Of a stretch of 64,000 nt of DNA, positions 18,230 through 26,412 are shown in pieces. Numbering within the stretch: position 1 is the stretch's first letter; the number at the start of each line of letters is the position of its first letter. This DNA is from Tangfeifania diversioriginum (GTDB taxonomy: Bacteria; Bacteroidota; Bacteroidia; Bacteroidales; Prolixibacteraceae): NCBI GenBank assembly GCA_945873105.1, contig CAMCBW010000007.1, positions 62,001-126,000 of the forward strand, in the 5' to 3' direction. The position numbers were made by a program, and so were the translations under genes. The notes below the pieces were generated by a model, which was given only the letters and a program-made list of their open reading frames with translations, was not told the origin of the DNA and ran no database searches.

Positions 18230-19588
18230 TTATTCAATAATTCCCAGATCGGGTTTCAAAAGATCCTCCTCTTCAAATGCGCCTGAAATAACCAATGCAG
18301 CGCCCAGGGCACTTGAATTGTCAATCTCTGAGACCAATACAGTTTTTGAAGGGAAGTGACTCTTCAGCAATTCAATAAAGATATTGTTTCTGGCAAATCC
18401 ACCTGAAACATACATTAGGCGGGTGTCATCATTTTCAGGAATCACAAGATGAATCGCCTCAGCGCACAGCACGGTCAAATCAATGACCAGTTTGGTGTAG
18501 GCTTCGGTATAGTTTTCAAAAACAGCCAGATCCAAGGTCTGCAAGCCATCCTCAAAGCTCTCCTTGCCCTGTGGAAAATAGAGTGGATTCTCATATTTCA
18601 GCCTAATTTTTGCCACCAGGGCATCCTCCCATTTTACCCCTTTGTAGCTGTCTGCCTCCACATGGTAAAATCTCGCCAACTTTTCAGTCCAGACTTCATG
18701 GAAATGGCCCATAAACAACCTGGAGGATTTTACCTGGGCCTTGTTGGGACTCAGGTAGCACAAACAATCCTTTTCCAGCTGCGCAGCGGTAAGCGGCTCT
18801 TTGTTAAAGGGATTCATGTTGATGCACCAGGTCCCGGTCGATACCAGAATGAATTTTTCTGAACTCCCTTTCAAATAGGGTGCAAGTGATGCAGAACTAT
18901 CGTGGATTCCGGCACCAACCTTGACGGGATGGCCCATAATCTCCACCGAAAAAACTACATCGTTGGGAATGGGCTCGGGAAGGGAGAAACCCTTGTCCGA
19001 AATCCAGGCATGGTAATCCATCTTGTCAAAATCCCACATAAAGGTATGACAACCAATGGAGGTCGGCTCTGAAACAATTTGCCCTGTTAATTTGTAGGCT
19101 AGGTACTGTGGAAAATGCAGAATGGATCTCACCCTGCTGAACACCTCAGGCCTCTTTTGCTGGAGCCACAGAAGCTGAATACCAGAATTCAGCAGCAAAC
19201 CCAGAGCCGGGCTGGCTGTACTCCTGCAAAATTCCTCCTTTCCCCCATAGGTCGCAAATAAGTTGGCTGCAATAGCCGGAGAGACCTCCTTAAGATAGTT
19301 GTAAACCGGTGTCATTCGGTTGCCGGCCGTATCCAAAAACATCAATGAGGCTCCATAGGTTGAAAAATTCACTGCCACAAGATCAAATTCACCCTTGATG
19401 ATCAATTCCTCCAGCCTCCCTGCGATCCAATTGGTAATCAGATCAATGTCATCACATTCAAAGCCATCTTCATCAACGATTACCTTAAACTTTTGTTCTT
19501 CCTGATGGACAACCTTGAAACGATTATCAAACAACAAGAGTTTTTTATTTGTTTTTCCAATGTCAAAAACAGCAATTAATTGTCTCAT
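18230..19588 (-). CDS. rhaB: L-rhamnulokinase (FGGY family)
   Basis: A 452-residue FGGY-family sugar kinase, starting at the ATG at 19588 (MRQLIAVFDIGKTNKKLLLF); a TTG two codons upstream is possible but less likely. The N-terminal phosphate-1 loop reads DIGKTNKK, the central STGTWCINMNPF segment is the phosphate-2 region, and YVSGGFARN is the adenosine motif near residue 400. FGGY kinases phosphorylate ketoses or polyols. The neighbours (rhamnose isomerase, permease, mutarotase and class II aldolase) make L-rhamnulose the expected substrate, giving L-rhamnulose-1-phosphate. Fuculose would be the alternative, but no fucose gene is present. The gene lies 84 bp after GH78, with a strong hairpin in between. 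Confidence 0.9.
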   Translation of the reverse strand: MRQLIAVFDIGKTNKKLLLFDNRFKVVHQEEQKFKVIVDEDGFECDDIDLITNWIAGRLEELIIKGEFDLVAVNFSTYGASLMFLDTAGNRMTPVYNYLKEVSPAIAANLFATYGGKEEFCRSTASPALGLLLNSGIQLLWLQQKRPEVFSRVRSILHFPQYLAYKLTGQIVSEPTSIGCHTFMWDFDKMDYHAWISDKGFSLPEPIPNDVVFSVEIMGHPVKVGAGIHDSSASLAPYLKGSSEKFILVSTGTWCINMNPFNKEPLTAAQLEKDCLCYLSPNKAQVKSSRLFMGHFHEVWTEKLARFYHVEADSYKGVKWEDALVAKIRLKYENPLYFPQGKESFEDGLQTLDLAVFENYTEAYTKLVIDLTVLCAEAIHLVIPENDDTRLMYVSGGFARNNIFIELLKSHFPSKTVLVSEIDNSSALGAALVISGAFEEEDLLKPDLGIIE

Positions 19589-19614
19589 TGTCAATAATTT
19601 ATATTGCTAAAATA

Positions 19615-19660
19615 GGCAGACCGGCTGGTACAGCTACCTCATCGCACCAACCGGTCTGCC
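19615..19660 (-). terminator. hairpin between GH78 and rhamnulokinase, possible attenuator
   Basis: Arms 19615-19629 and 19646-19660 pair over 15 positions with one mismatch (GGCAGACCGG against CCGGTCTGCC as core) around a 16-base loop. In the direction of transcription the stem is followed by TATTTTAG, only weakly U-rich, so it may be a partial terminator or RNA-stabilising hairpin that sets different levels of GH78 and kinase mRNA. Confidence 0.55.
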
Positions 19661-19672
19661 CTGAACAAATTC

Positions 19673-22399
19673 TCAATTCATGGTATATCCAAAGGTGTAA
19701 TTTCCTGAACCAATTTGGAATGAAACCCCCTTCTCCGTCGTTTTTACGGTCTCCTTCATCGCTACCGGCATCGCCAGCCCATTGACCAAGAGCTGGTCTG
19801 CTTTGGCTGAAGGCAGGGTCACTGTTGCTTTCGTATTGGCCGGAACTGTCACTTCGTACACAATGGCCTTTCCGTTTAGTTTCCAGGCGGAACGAATTTT
19901 ACCATAAATGGAGGTGTAAGTAGCATCAGCACTGGTCAAACCGCCACCCGGATGAGGTGCAAGGAGAATGTGCTTGTACCCCGGATTTTCAGGATCGATA
20001 TCCATCCCAGCTACATGGTGGTACAACCACTCTCCAATGGCTCCATAGGCATAGTGGTTGAAGCTGTTCATCCCTACACTCTGAAAGGTGCCGTCGGGCT
20101 TCTGACCATCCCAGCGTTCCCAGATGGTGGTCGCACCCTGGGTAACGGGGTAGAGCCACGAGGGGTATTTTTTGTTGTTCAGCAGCATAAATGCCAAATC
20201 CTCATACCCATGCGCCGACAAGGTCTTGCAAAGCAAAGGTGTACCAACAAATCCTGTGGTAAGATGGCCCATTTTCTTTACATCCTCGGCCAGAAAAGCT
20301 GCTGCCTTTGGAACCAGATCGGCTGGCAGAAGTTCGAATGCCAGTGCGAGGGAATAGGCAGTTTGGGTATGCGAAACCATTCTTCCGGAAGGAGTTACAA
20401 AGGCCTGAACAAATGCCTTTTTGATGTTCCCTGAAAGTGCCTGATAAGATTTGGCATCCGCTTCGTTACCGATAATCGCCGCGATTTTGGCCAACAATCC
20501 GGAAGAATAGGAGTAATAAGCCGTAGCAATCAGGTCCTTTTCTGTCGTGGCTCCCGGATAGTCTGACCTGTTGGTGGCAAAAGCCAACCAATCTCCAAAA
20601 TGGGTGTCACCCGTCCACAAAAGGTCTTCACCTGCACGCTCCTTCATGTAATCAACCCATGCCTTCATACTCGGATACTGGACTTCCAGAATCCTTTTGT
20701 CACCATAAACCAGATAGTTGGTCCATGGAACGATCAGGGCGGCATCGGCCCAGGCTGTGGAGCCACCACCTCCCTTCAATGCATCCGGAATTACATGCGG
20801 CACCTTGCCATTCGGCAGTTGATCCGCAGCAACATCGCGCATCCATTTGGTATAGAAGGGTGCAACGTCAAAATTAAAAGCGGCTGTGGGTGCGAAAACC
20901 TGGGCATCGCCAGTCCAGCCCATGCGCTCGTCACGTTGCGGGCAATCGGTCGGAATATCCAGGAAGTTGCCTTTTTGACCCCATTGAATGTTCTTTTGCA
21001 ACTGGTTGATCATCGGTTCAGAACAGGTAAAGATACCGCTTGGCTTCATATCTGAATGAATCACAATGCCGGTGATCTGCTCTTTGGTCGGCTCTGTTTT
21101 CAATCCTTCGATCTTTACATAGCGAAAACCATGAAAGGTGAAATGTGGTTCGAAGATCTCTTCACCCTCCCCTTTCAGAATATAAATATCCGTAACCTTG
21201 GCACCCCGCAGGTTTTCGGTATAGAAATTACCCTCCTTGGTGAGTACCTCGGCAAACTTAAGCGTCACCTGGTCGCCTTTGTTTCCTTTTACGCGTAGTC
21301 TTACCCAACCTACCATATTCTGGCCCAGATCAAAGACTTTTTCACCTGCCGGTGTGGTAAACAGTTTGACCACCTGGATCTCTTCGATGGCTTTCACTAC
21401 ATCTCCCTGCGGGGCAACGAGGATCTTCTTTGACTGATCCGTGACCAGTGCCTTTCCCCAATTGCTTTCATCGTAACCGGTACTAGCCCAGCCAATCAAC
21501 TCCTTGCGGGCATCATAGGTCTCGCCATTGTAGAGGTCTGATTCAATGATCGGACCTACGGAAGCTTTCCAGCCCTGATCGGTTCCAATGGATTCTGAAG
21601 TTCCGTCGGTGTAATTGATTTGAAGCTGCAGCAAAAGTGACAATTTGGTACCATAATAGCAGCCATCTTTTGACCCCATCAGGACACCCCTGTACCATCC
21701 ATCTCCAACAATTGCACCAATGGTATTTTTTGACTGCAATAGGGAAGTAACATCATAGGTTTGGTATTGGAGTCTCTTGTTGTAGCTGGTCCAACCGGGA
21801 GTAAATAGATCACTGCTAACCTTTTTCCCATTCAGCATCAATTGATAGAGCCCGTGTGCCGTTACGTACACCCTGGCCGATTTTACAGCTTTCCCAGCAG
21901 GGAAATCCTTTCGGTAGTAGTGACAAGGTTTTGAACCTTTCAGCTCGCTTTCTCCCTCCATGGTAATCCAGGATGCCTTCCAGGATTCGGTTTCCAAAAG
22001 TCCCATCTCCCACCAGGCTGGGGCACTCCACGCGGTCGCCTTGCCCTTGTTGTCCCAAATGCGCACCTGCCAGTAGGCGCGTTGCATGGATTTCAGGGCA
22101 GGACCTTCGTATACGACGTTCACCGACTGGTCAGAGCCGACTTTTCCTGAATTCCAAAGCAATTTGCCATTGGGGGATTGGTCGGTTACCTTGATTTCAT
22201 AAGCCGACTGAACCAAATTTTCAGCGTTGGAAATAATTTTCCAGCTCAAACGAGGTTTCTGAACATCAATACCCAGGGGATTGGTCCGGTATTCGCTCAC
22301 CAGCTCTTTGACTTCCGTCTTTGTTGCGGCAAGGAGCGTGGTGCCCAAAAGGAGCATGAGCGCGAGAAGGAGACTCGTCAATTGACTTTTTTTGTTCAT
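19673..22399 (-). CDS. alpha-L-rhamnosidase, GH78, inside the rhamnose operon
   Basis: A 908-residue full-length GH78 enzyme with a signal peptide (residues 1-24, LLGTTLLAA). It shows the N-terminal Ig-like region (TNPLGIDVQKPRLSWKI), the rhamnose-binding beta-sandwich (residues about 165-330), the GH78 domain and a C-terminal sandwich. D485 and E491 in DCPQRDERMGWTGDA match the conserved acidic residues including the general acid, and E761 in TTIWERWDG matches the base. It should release terminal alpha-L-rhamnose from oligosaccharides in the periplasm. Lying 22 bp after the mutarotase and before the kinase, it links rhamnose release with uptake and breakdown under one control. Confidence 0.96.
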   Translation of the reverse strand: MNKKSQLTSLLLALMLLLGTTLLAATKTEVKELVSEYRTNPLGIDVQKPRLSWKIISNAENLVQSAYEIKVTDQSPNGKLLWNSGKVGSDQSVNVVYEGPALKSMQRAYWQVRIWDNKGKATAWSAPAWWEMGLLETESWKASWITMEGESELKGSKPCHYYRKDFPAGKAVKSARVYVTAHGLYQLMLNGKKVSSDLFTPGWTSYNKRLQYQTYDVTSLLQSKNTIGAIVGDGWYRGVLMGSKDGCYYGTKLSLLLQLQINYTDGTSESIGTDQGWKASVGPIIESDLYNGETYDARKELIGWASTGYDESNWGKALVTDQSKKILVAPQGDVVKAIEEIQVVKLFTTPAGEKVFDLGQNMVGWVRLRVKGNKGDQVTLKFAEVLTKEGNFYTENLRGAKVTDIYILKGEGEEIFEPHFTFHGFRYVKIEGLKTEPTKEQITGIVIHSDMKPSGIFTCSEPMINQLQKNIQWGQKGNFLDIPTDCPQRDERMGWTGDAQVFAPTAAFNFDVAPFYTKWMRDVAADQLPNGKVPHVIPDALKGGGGSTAWADAALIVPWTNYLVYGDKRILEVQYPSMKAWVDYMKERAGEDLLWTGDTHFGDWLAFATNRSDYPGATTEKDLIATAYYSYSSGLLAKIAAIIGNEADAKSYQALSGNIKKAFVQAFVTPSGRMVSHTQTAYSLALAFELLPADLVPKAAAFLAEDVKKMGHLTTGFVGTPLLCKTLSAHGYEDLAFMLLNNKKYPSWLYPVTQGATTIWERWDGQKPDGTFQSVGMNSFNHYAYGAIGEWLYHHVAGMDIDPENPGYKHILLAPHPGGGLTSADATYTSIYGKIRSAWKLNGKAIVYEVTVPANTKATVTLPSAKADQLLVNGLAMPVAMKETVKTTEKGVSFQIGSGNYTFGYTMN

Positions 22400-22421
22400 A
22401 ATGAGTTAGTTAATATTGTTC

Positions 22422-22736
22422 TTATTCCATGTAAAATAGTTCTTCCATAGGGACAGTAACCGGAGAGTGATCCGGATTGCTTTTCATGATATCGGACATA
22501 AAGGCCCACCATCTCCGGACAATCTCAGTCTGGCCTAGATCCTGTGAACCACCTTCCCCGCTCACCTTCTGAAAGGCAAACAGGATATTGGTCTCTTCGT
22601 CGAGAAAAATGGAGTATTCACTCACACCGGCACCTTTGAGGAGTTGGTGCAATTCAGGCCACAAGGCATCGTGCCTTTTTTTATACTCCTCCTTCTGACC
22701 TTCGTTGAGGTACATTTTAAAAGCCAATCGTTCCAT
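22422..22736 (-). CDS. rhaM: L-rhamnose mutarotase
   Basis: A 104-residue protein of the L-rhamnose mutarotase family, full length for the family. It speeds the interchange of alpha and beta anomers of L-rhamnose in the cytoplasm before isomerisation. H22 in KKRHDALWPEL matches the catalytic His of RhaM, and the segment around VRRWWAFMSDIM near residue 80 is the conserved aromatic C-terminal part. Its ATG shares one base with the TAA stop of the permease gene (TAATG), so the two are translationally coupled. No signal peptide is present. Confidence 0.95.
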   Translation of the reverse strand: MERLAFKMYLNEGQKEEYKKRHDALWPELHQLLKGAGVSEYSIFLDEETNILFAFQKVSGEGGSQDLGQTEIVRRWWAFMSDIMKSNPDHSPVTVPMEELFYME

Positions 22737-23863
22737 TATCCGAGTGCATTTAATTCAGGGTACAACCATTTTGCCACTCCGATGATAATCACCGACAAAA
22801 GAATGGCGGAAATACCAAGAATAATCATGTTGTAGGTCTTCTTTGAAACACCTTTCCATTCCTTGCGGTAGAACCCCCAAAGGTTGGCGGTCAGAATGAT
22901 GGTGGCCATGTGTAGGGTCCACGAACTGGCACCATTGCCAATTTTGGTCTCTCCCATGCCATAGAAAAAGAATTGCAAAAACCAGGTGGTACCTGCCAGT
23001 GCACAGAAGAGGTAGTTACTCAGCAGCGGGGTTTTCTTGTCGACGAAATCACCGCCGGTTTTGTTTTTGAAAATCAATGCGGTGGTCCAGATCAGGTTGG
23101 TGGTCAGGCCGCCCCAGAGAATGACAAAAAAGATGATGTTGTTTTCGAAGAGGTATTTGAAGCTTCCTCCAGCTTCAGTTACAAACGGATAGCCCTGTTC
23201 TACTGCCATTGATCTGGCAATGGTAGACATCTCTTTCCCTGCATCAATCCCAAAACTGAAAAATGCGCTTAAAACACCTGAAACAATGGCAATCATCAAT
23301 CCTTTGGACAGCTTGAATTCGCTGTTAACTCCCTCTTTATTTTTGCCCAGGTCATGATCCTTCCGAATGCCGGCTCGTCCGCTGAGGATAATTCCGACCA
23401 ATAAAATCAGTATACCGAGTAGGACAATTCGTCCACCTGTCGTACTAAACAAATCGGTGAAAGATAGTCCGTCAGGGATTATTTCAGCCATTCCCGGGAC
23501 ATTCCTCAATATTGGCAATCCCAGGGAACCTACGATAGAAGTAATACCGAGCAGTACTGAATTACCCAACGACATTCCCAGGTAACGTATAGCCAGGCCG
23601 TATGTCAGACCTCCAACTCCCCAAAGCAAACCCATGATATAGGTATTGCGAATAATGCTTCCCGGAGTGGCCTGTAAGATCCCCTGCCAGCCAGGAATTG
23701 TCAAGAGGACAGCAAGCAATGGCATAAGAAACCACGAGAAGATTCCACCGGTAATCCAATAGACTTCCCAACGCCATTTTTGCACCCAATTGTATGGCAT
23801 GTACCAGCTTCCCGAAGCGCCTCCGCCAAGGGTGTGAAAAATAATCCCTAATAATGCATTCAT
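22736..23863 (-). CDS. rhaT: L-rhamnose/proton symporter RhaT
   Basis: A 375-residue, highly hydrophobic inner-membrane protein with about ten membrane segments, of the RhaT family. The N-terminus (NALLGIIFHTLGGGASGSWY) and WEVYWITGGIFSWFLMPLL are typical of RhaT. It imports L-rhamnose with a proton. It follows the isomerase by 138 bp, which hold a tandem and inverted repeat hairpin, and is coupled to the mutarotase gene. The presence of a dedicated symporter suggests that free rhamnose is released outside the inner membrane by GH78/GH106 enzymes. Confidence 0.95.
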   Translation of the reverse strand: MNALLGIIFHTLGGGASGSWYMPYNWVQKWRWEVYWITGGIFSWFLMPLLAVLLTIPGWQGILQATPGSIIRNTYIMGLLWGVGGLTYGLAIRYLGMSLGNSVLLGITSIVGSLGLPILRNVPGMAEIIPDGLSFTDLFSTTGGRIVLLGILILLVGIILSGRAGIRKDHDLGKNKEGVNSEFKLSKGLMIAIVSGVLSAFFSFGIDAGKEMSTIARSMAVEQGYPFVTEAGGSFKYLFENNIIFFVILWGGLTTNLIWTTALIFKNKTGGDFVDKKTPLLSNYLFCALAGTTWFLQFFFYGMGETKIGNGASSWTLHMATIILTANLWGFYRKEWKGVSKKTYNMIILGISAILLSVIIIGVAKWLYPELNALG

Positions 23864-23895
23864 AGTTTTGCTTGATTATGGTGATTAGTTATGTA

Positions 23896-23997
23896 TTATG
23901 AGTTATGAGTTATGAGTTATGAGTTACAGGATGGGAGTATGAATGATAAGGTAACGCATCATTCTTCATTACAACTCATAACTTATAACTCATAACT
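23896..23997. repeat. TTATGAG tandem array plus inverted copies between rhamnose isomerase and permease genes
   Basis: Four perfect copies of TTATGAG lie at 23896-23923; the reverse-complement words CTCATAA recur at 23974-23997 in a slightly degenerate array. The two halves can pair into a stem of about 25 bp with a loop of about 45 bases. The element fills most of the 138-bp gap between the isomerase stop and the permease start, and could act as an RNA hairpin that modulates expression within the operon. Confidence 0.85.
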
Positions 23998-24001
23998 ATG
24001 T

Positions 24002-25264
24002 TTAACGCTTTCCAGTTACCTCTTTCTCATATTGCTGAATTTCGGCAATATAGGACTCCCCAGCCAACACACCTTTTTTCATACAATAGTAATCGAATAC
24101 TGCAGCCCAAGGTAGTGATTTAGCTTCCTCCAGCAATGCCATCCTTTCAAAATTCTGCCCATTGGCTTCATAGCCGCGCAATTGGGCAATCGGTTCCAGC
24201 AAAGCCTGCAGCAAAGCCTTTTGGGTAGCCCTGACTCCCACTACATAGGCGCCAATCCGGTTGATGGAGGCATCGAAATAGTCGAGTCCGACATGCACCC
24301 GGTCAAGGGCATTGGCACGAATGATCTCTTGTGTCAGTGCCAGCAATTCATCGTTCAATACGACGACATGGTCGCTGTCCCACCTTACACCCCGGCTGAC
24401 GTGAAGCATGATCTCCGGGGCAAAAAGCAACAGGGAAGAGATCTTGTCGGAGATCACCTCTGTAGGATGAAAGTGACCCGAGTCGAGTGTAATCATTTTG
24501 TTGTTGGCTACGCCATAGCCCATGTAAAATTCATGTGAACCAACCACATAGCTTTCACTTCCGATCCCGAACAATTTACATTCGATGCTGTCGAGCATGT
24601 AGGCATCGTTGGTTTTGTATTCGAAGATTTTATCCAGTGATTCTTTCAGGTTTTTGCGGTAGAGCAACCGGTCCACGGTCAGATCTTTCGATCCATCCGG
24701 AATCCAGATGTTGTGGATACATTTCGAACCCAGCTGTCGGCCCATCTCTTCGGCAATTTTCCTGGATCGGATGACGTGTTCAATCCAAAACTTTCTGATT
24801 TCTGGATCGCGGTGCGACAAGGTAAAACCATCGGCAGATTTCGCATGGGAGAAGCAGGTGCAGTTGAAATCAAGCTTGTATCCCTTCTCCTTGGCCCAGT
24901 TGATCCAGCTTTGGAAATGCTTGGGTTCAATTTCATTGCGATCGACTGTTTCTCCGCCAAAATCACCATAGAAGGCGTGAATATTTACCCGGTGAGAACC
25001 GGGAATCAGCGACATGGCCTTGTCTATGTCTGCACGAAGTTCTGCCATCGACCTGGCCTTGCCAGGATAATTTCCCGTTGCCTGGATACCACCTGTCAGC
25101 TCCCCGTCCCCATTCTCGAACCCTGTAACATCATCTGCCTGCCAGCAATGCAGGGAGATGGAGAGCTTGTCCAGCTGTTCAATGGCTTTTTCAACATCTA
25201 TGCCTAATTCTGCATAGCGTACTTTGGCAAATTCAAATGCCTGACTGATTTGTAACTCTTTCAT
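24002..25264 (-). CDS. rhaA: L-rhamnose isomerase
   Basis: From the ATG at 25264 the protein has 420 residues and begins MKELQISQAFEFAKVRYAEL, matching the family N-terminus; an upstream ATG at 25327 would add 21 residues that the family lacks. It converts L-rhamnose to L-rhamnulose in the cytoplasm. Family features seen are SISLHCWQADDVTGFE, HAFYGDFGGE, and the metal-site region LDSGHFHPTEV followed by VRWDSDHVV with conserved His and Asp residues. It is the first gene of the minus-strand rhamnose operon and is divergent from the AraC regulator, which probably controls it. Confidence 0.96.
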   Translation of the reverse strand: MKELQISQAFEFAKVRYAELGIDVEKAIEQLDKLSISLHCWQADDVTGFENGDGELTGGIQATGNYPGKARSMAELRADIDKAMSLIPGSHRVNIHAFYGDFGGETVDRNEIEPKHFQSWINWAKEKGYKLDFNCTCFSHAKSADGFTLSHRDPEIRKFWIEHVIRSRKIAEEMGRQLGSKCIHNIWIPDGSKDLTVDRLLYRKNLKESLDKIFEYKTNDAYMLDSIECKLFGIGSESYVVGSHEFYMGYGVANNKMITLDSGHFHPTEVISDKISSLLLFAPEIMLHVSRGVRWDSDHVVVLNDELLALTQEIIRANALDRVHVGLDYFDASINRIGAYVVGVRATQKALLQALLEPIAQLRGYEANGQNFERMALLEEAKSLPWAAVFDYYCMKKGVLAGESYIAEIQQYEKEVTGKR

Positions 25265-25521
25265 ACTTGATATGATTTTATTTGTTGGTTTGATCTCTAT
25301 TTCTGCATTCAAAAAGCGGTTCTGCATTGTGACTGACTCCGCTATTTCAATACTTCCTGTCCATTGGTGAAGTGCTCCAAAAGTGCAGCTTTATCTGCAT
25401 TTCAGCAAAACTTATCCACTATGACATTTTTTTCTAATTTTATAAGTGTAAAATTACTATGTAATTGGTGCCCCTCAATGTATAAAATGATTCTTAATTT
25501 GCACAAAATGACACTCTGCAC
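25265..25521. promoter_or_regulatory. divergent promoter region of the rhamnose operon and its AraC regulator
   Basis: This 257-bp gap lies between two start codons pointing away from each other, so it must hold both promoters. It contains three direct copies of TCTGCATT at 25302-25309, 25321-25328 and 25394-25401; the first two are 19 bp apart, about two helical turns, as AraC-type half-sites often are. A plus-strand TTAATTTG near 25494-25501 resembles the Bacteroidota -7 box loosely. These are candidates read by eye, not established sites. Confidence 0.55.
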
Positions 25522-26412
25522 ATGTTACACGACACATTTGTAAAATATATCAATGCCAGTCCAATTGACAAGGAGTGGGGATTGTACCTCACCGTTGCCG
25601 GATTTGCGCAGATCCGACCATCCCTGATCTATCCGCCCACCGATCATCCAAGTGGATACTACTTCACCTGGGAGCGCGGAAGGATCCTTCAGGAGTACCA
25701 GATCAACTACATTACAGAGGGATCAGGACTTTTTGAAACCAGCACAGATCAGTTCAAAGTGGTCCCGGGATCCATCCTGGTACTGCAACCCGGAGCCTGG
25801 CACCGCTACAAGCCCGATTCCAACACCGGGTGGAATGAACATTACATTGGTTTTAACGGCGATTTCTGCTCCCACTTTTTCCAGGAGGTCTTCTTCCAAT
25901 CCGCCAAACCAGTCATTTATATTGGTTTCCAGGAGAGTATGCTCAAGTTGTTCTTCGAGATCATTCAAAATGTGAAAGAGGAAAAAACCGGACACCAGCA
26001 GGTTTCAGCAGCCAATACGATCCTGATGCTGAGCAAGATTCTTTCCGTGGTGCGCAACCAGGAATTTGCCGGAAAAACCATCGAGCGCACGATTCAAAAA
26101 GCCTGTCTTCATTTCAGGGAAAATCTCCACTCCAACATCAACATCGAGGAGCTTGCCAAAGAGCTGAATGTGGGTTATTCCTATTTCAGACAGATGTTCA
26201 GAAAATACACCGGCATTTCACCTACCCAATATCATTTGTCCCTCCGGATCCAGCGGGCCAAGGATTTACTGACCTCAACCGATCAAAGTTTCAAAGAAAT
26301 TGCCATCGATCTTGGCTTTGAATCCTATTTCTACTTCTCCAGGATTTTTAAAGACAAGACAGGGAGAAGTCCCATGGAGTTTAAAAAGGAGGTGCTTCGG
26401 TCAGAGATTTAA
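25522..26412 (+). CDS. AraC-family transcriptional regulator, probable rhamnose operon activator
   Basis: A 296-residue cytoplasmic regulator and the only confident plus-strand gene. Residues about 25-150 form a cupin-like sugar-sensing domain (YQINYITEGSGLFET, VVPGSILVLQPGAWHRYKP). Residues about 195-292 form the double helix-turn-helix (NIEELAKELNVGYSYFRQMF and FKEIAIDLGFESYFYFSRIF). Its position divergent from the rhamnose isomerase argues that it senses L-rhamnose or a related sugar and controls the rhamnose operon. Its 3' end overlaps the convergent sulfatase gene by four bases. The effector and DNA sites are inferred from context, not shown by sequence. Confidence 0.88.
   Translation: MLHDTFVKYINASPIDKEWGLYLTVAGFAQIRPSLIYPPTDHPSGYYFTWERGRILQEYQINYITEGSGLFETSTDQFKVVPGSILVLQPGAWHRYKPDSNTGWNEHYIGFNGDFCSHFFQEVFFQSAKPVIYIGFQESMLKLFFEIIQNVKEEKTGHQQVSAANTILMLSKILSVVRNQEFAGKTIERTIQKACLHFRENLHSNINIEELAKELNVGYSYFRQMFRKYTGISPTQYHLSLRIQRAKDLLTSTDQSFKEIAIDLGFESYFYFSRIFKDKTGRSPMEFKKEVLRSEI

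Noticed and set aside
25265-25327. N-terminal extension of rhamnose isomerase
   Set aside because: The added 21 residues have no counterpart in the family and lie in the shared promoter region.
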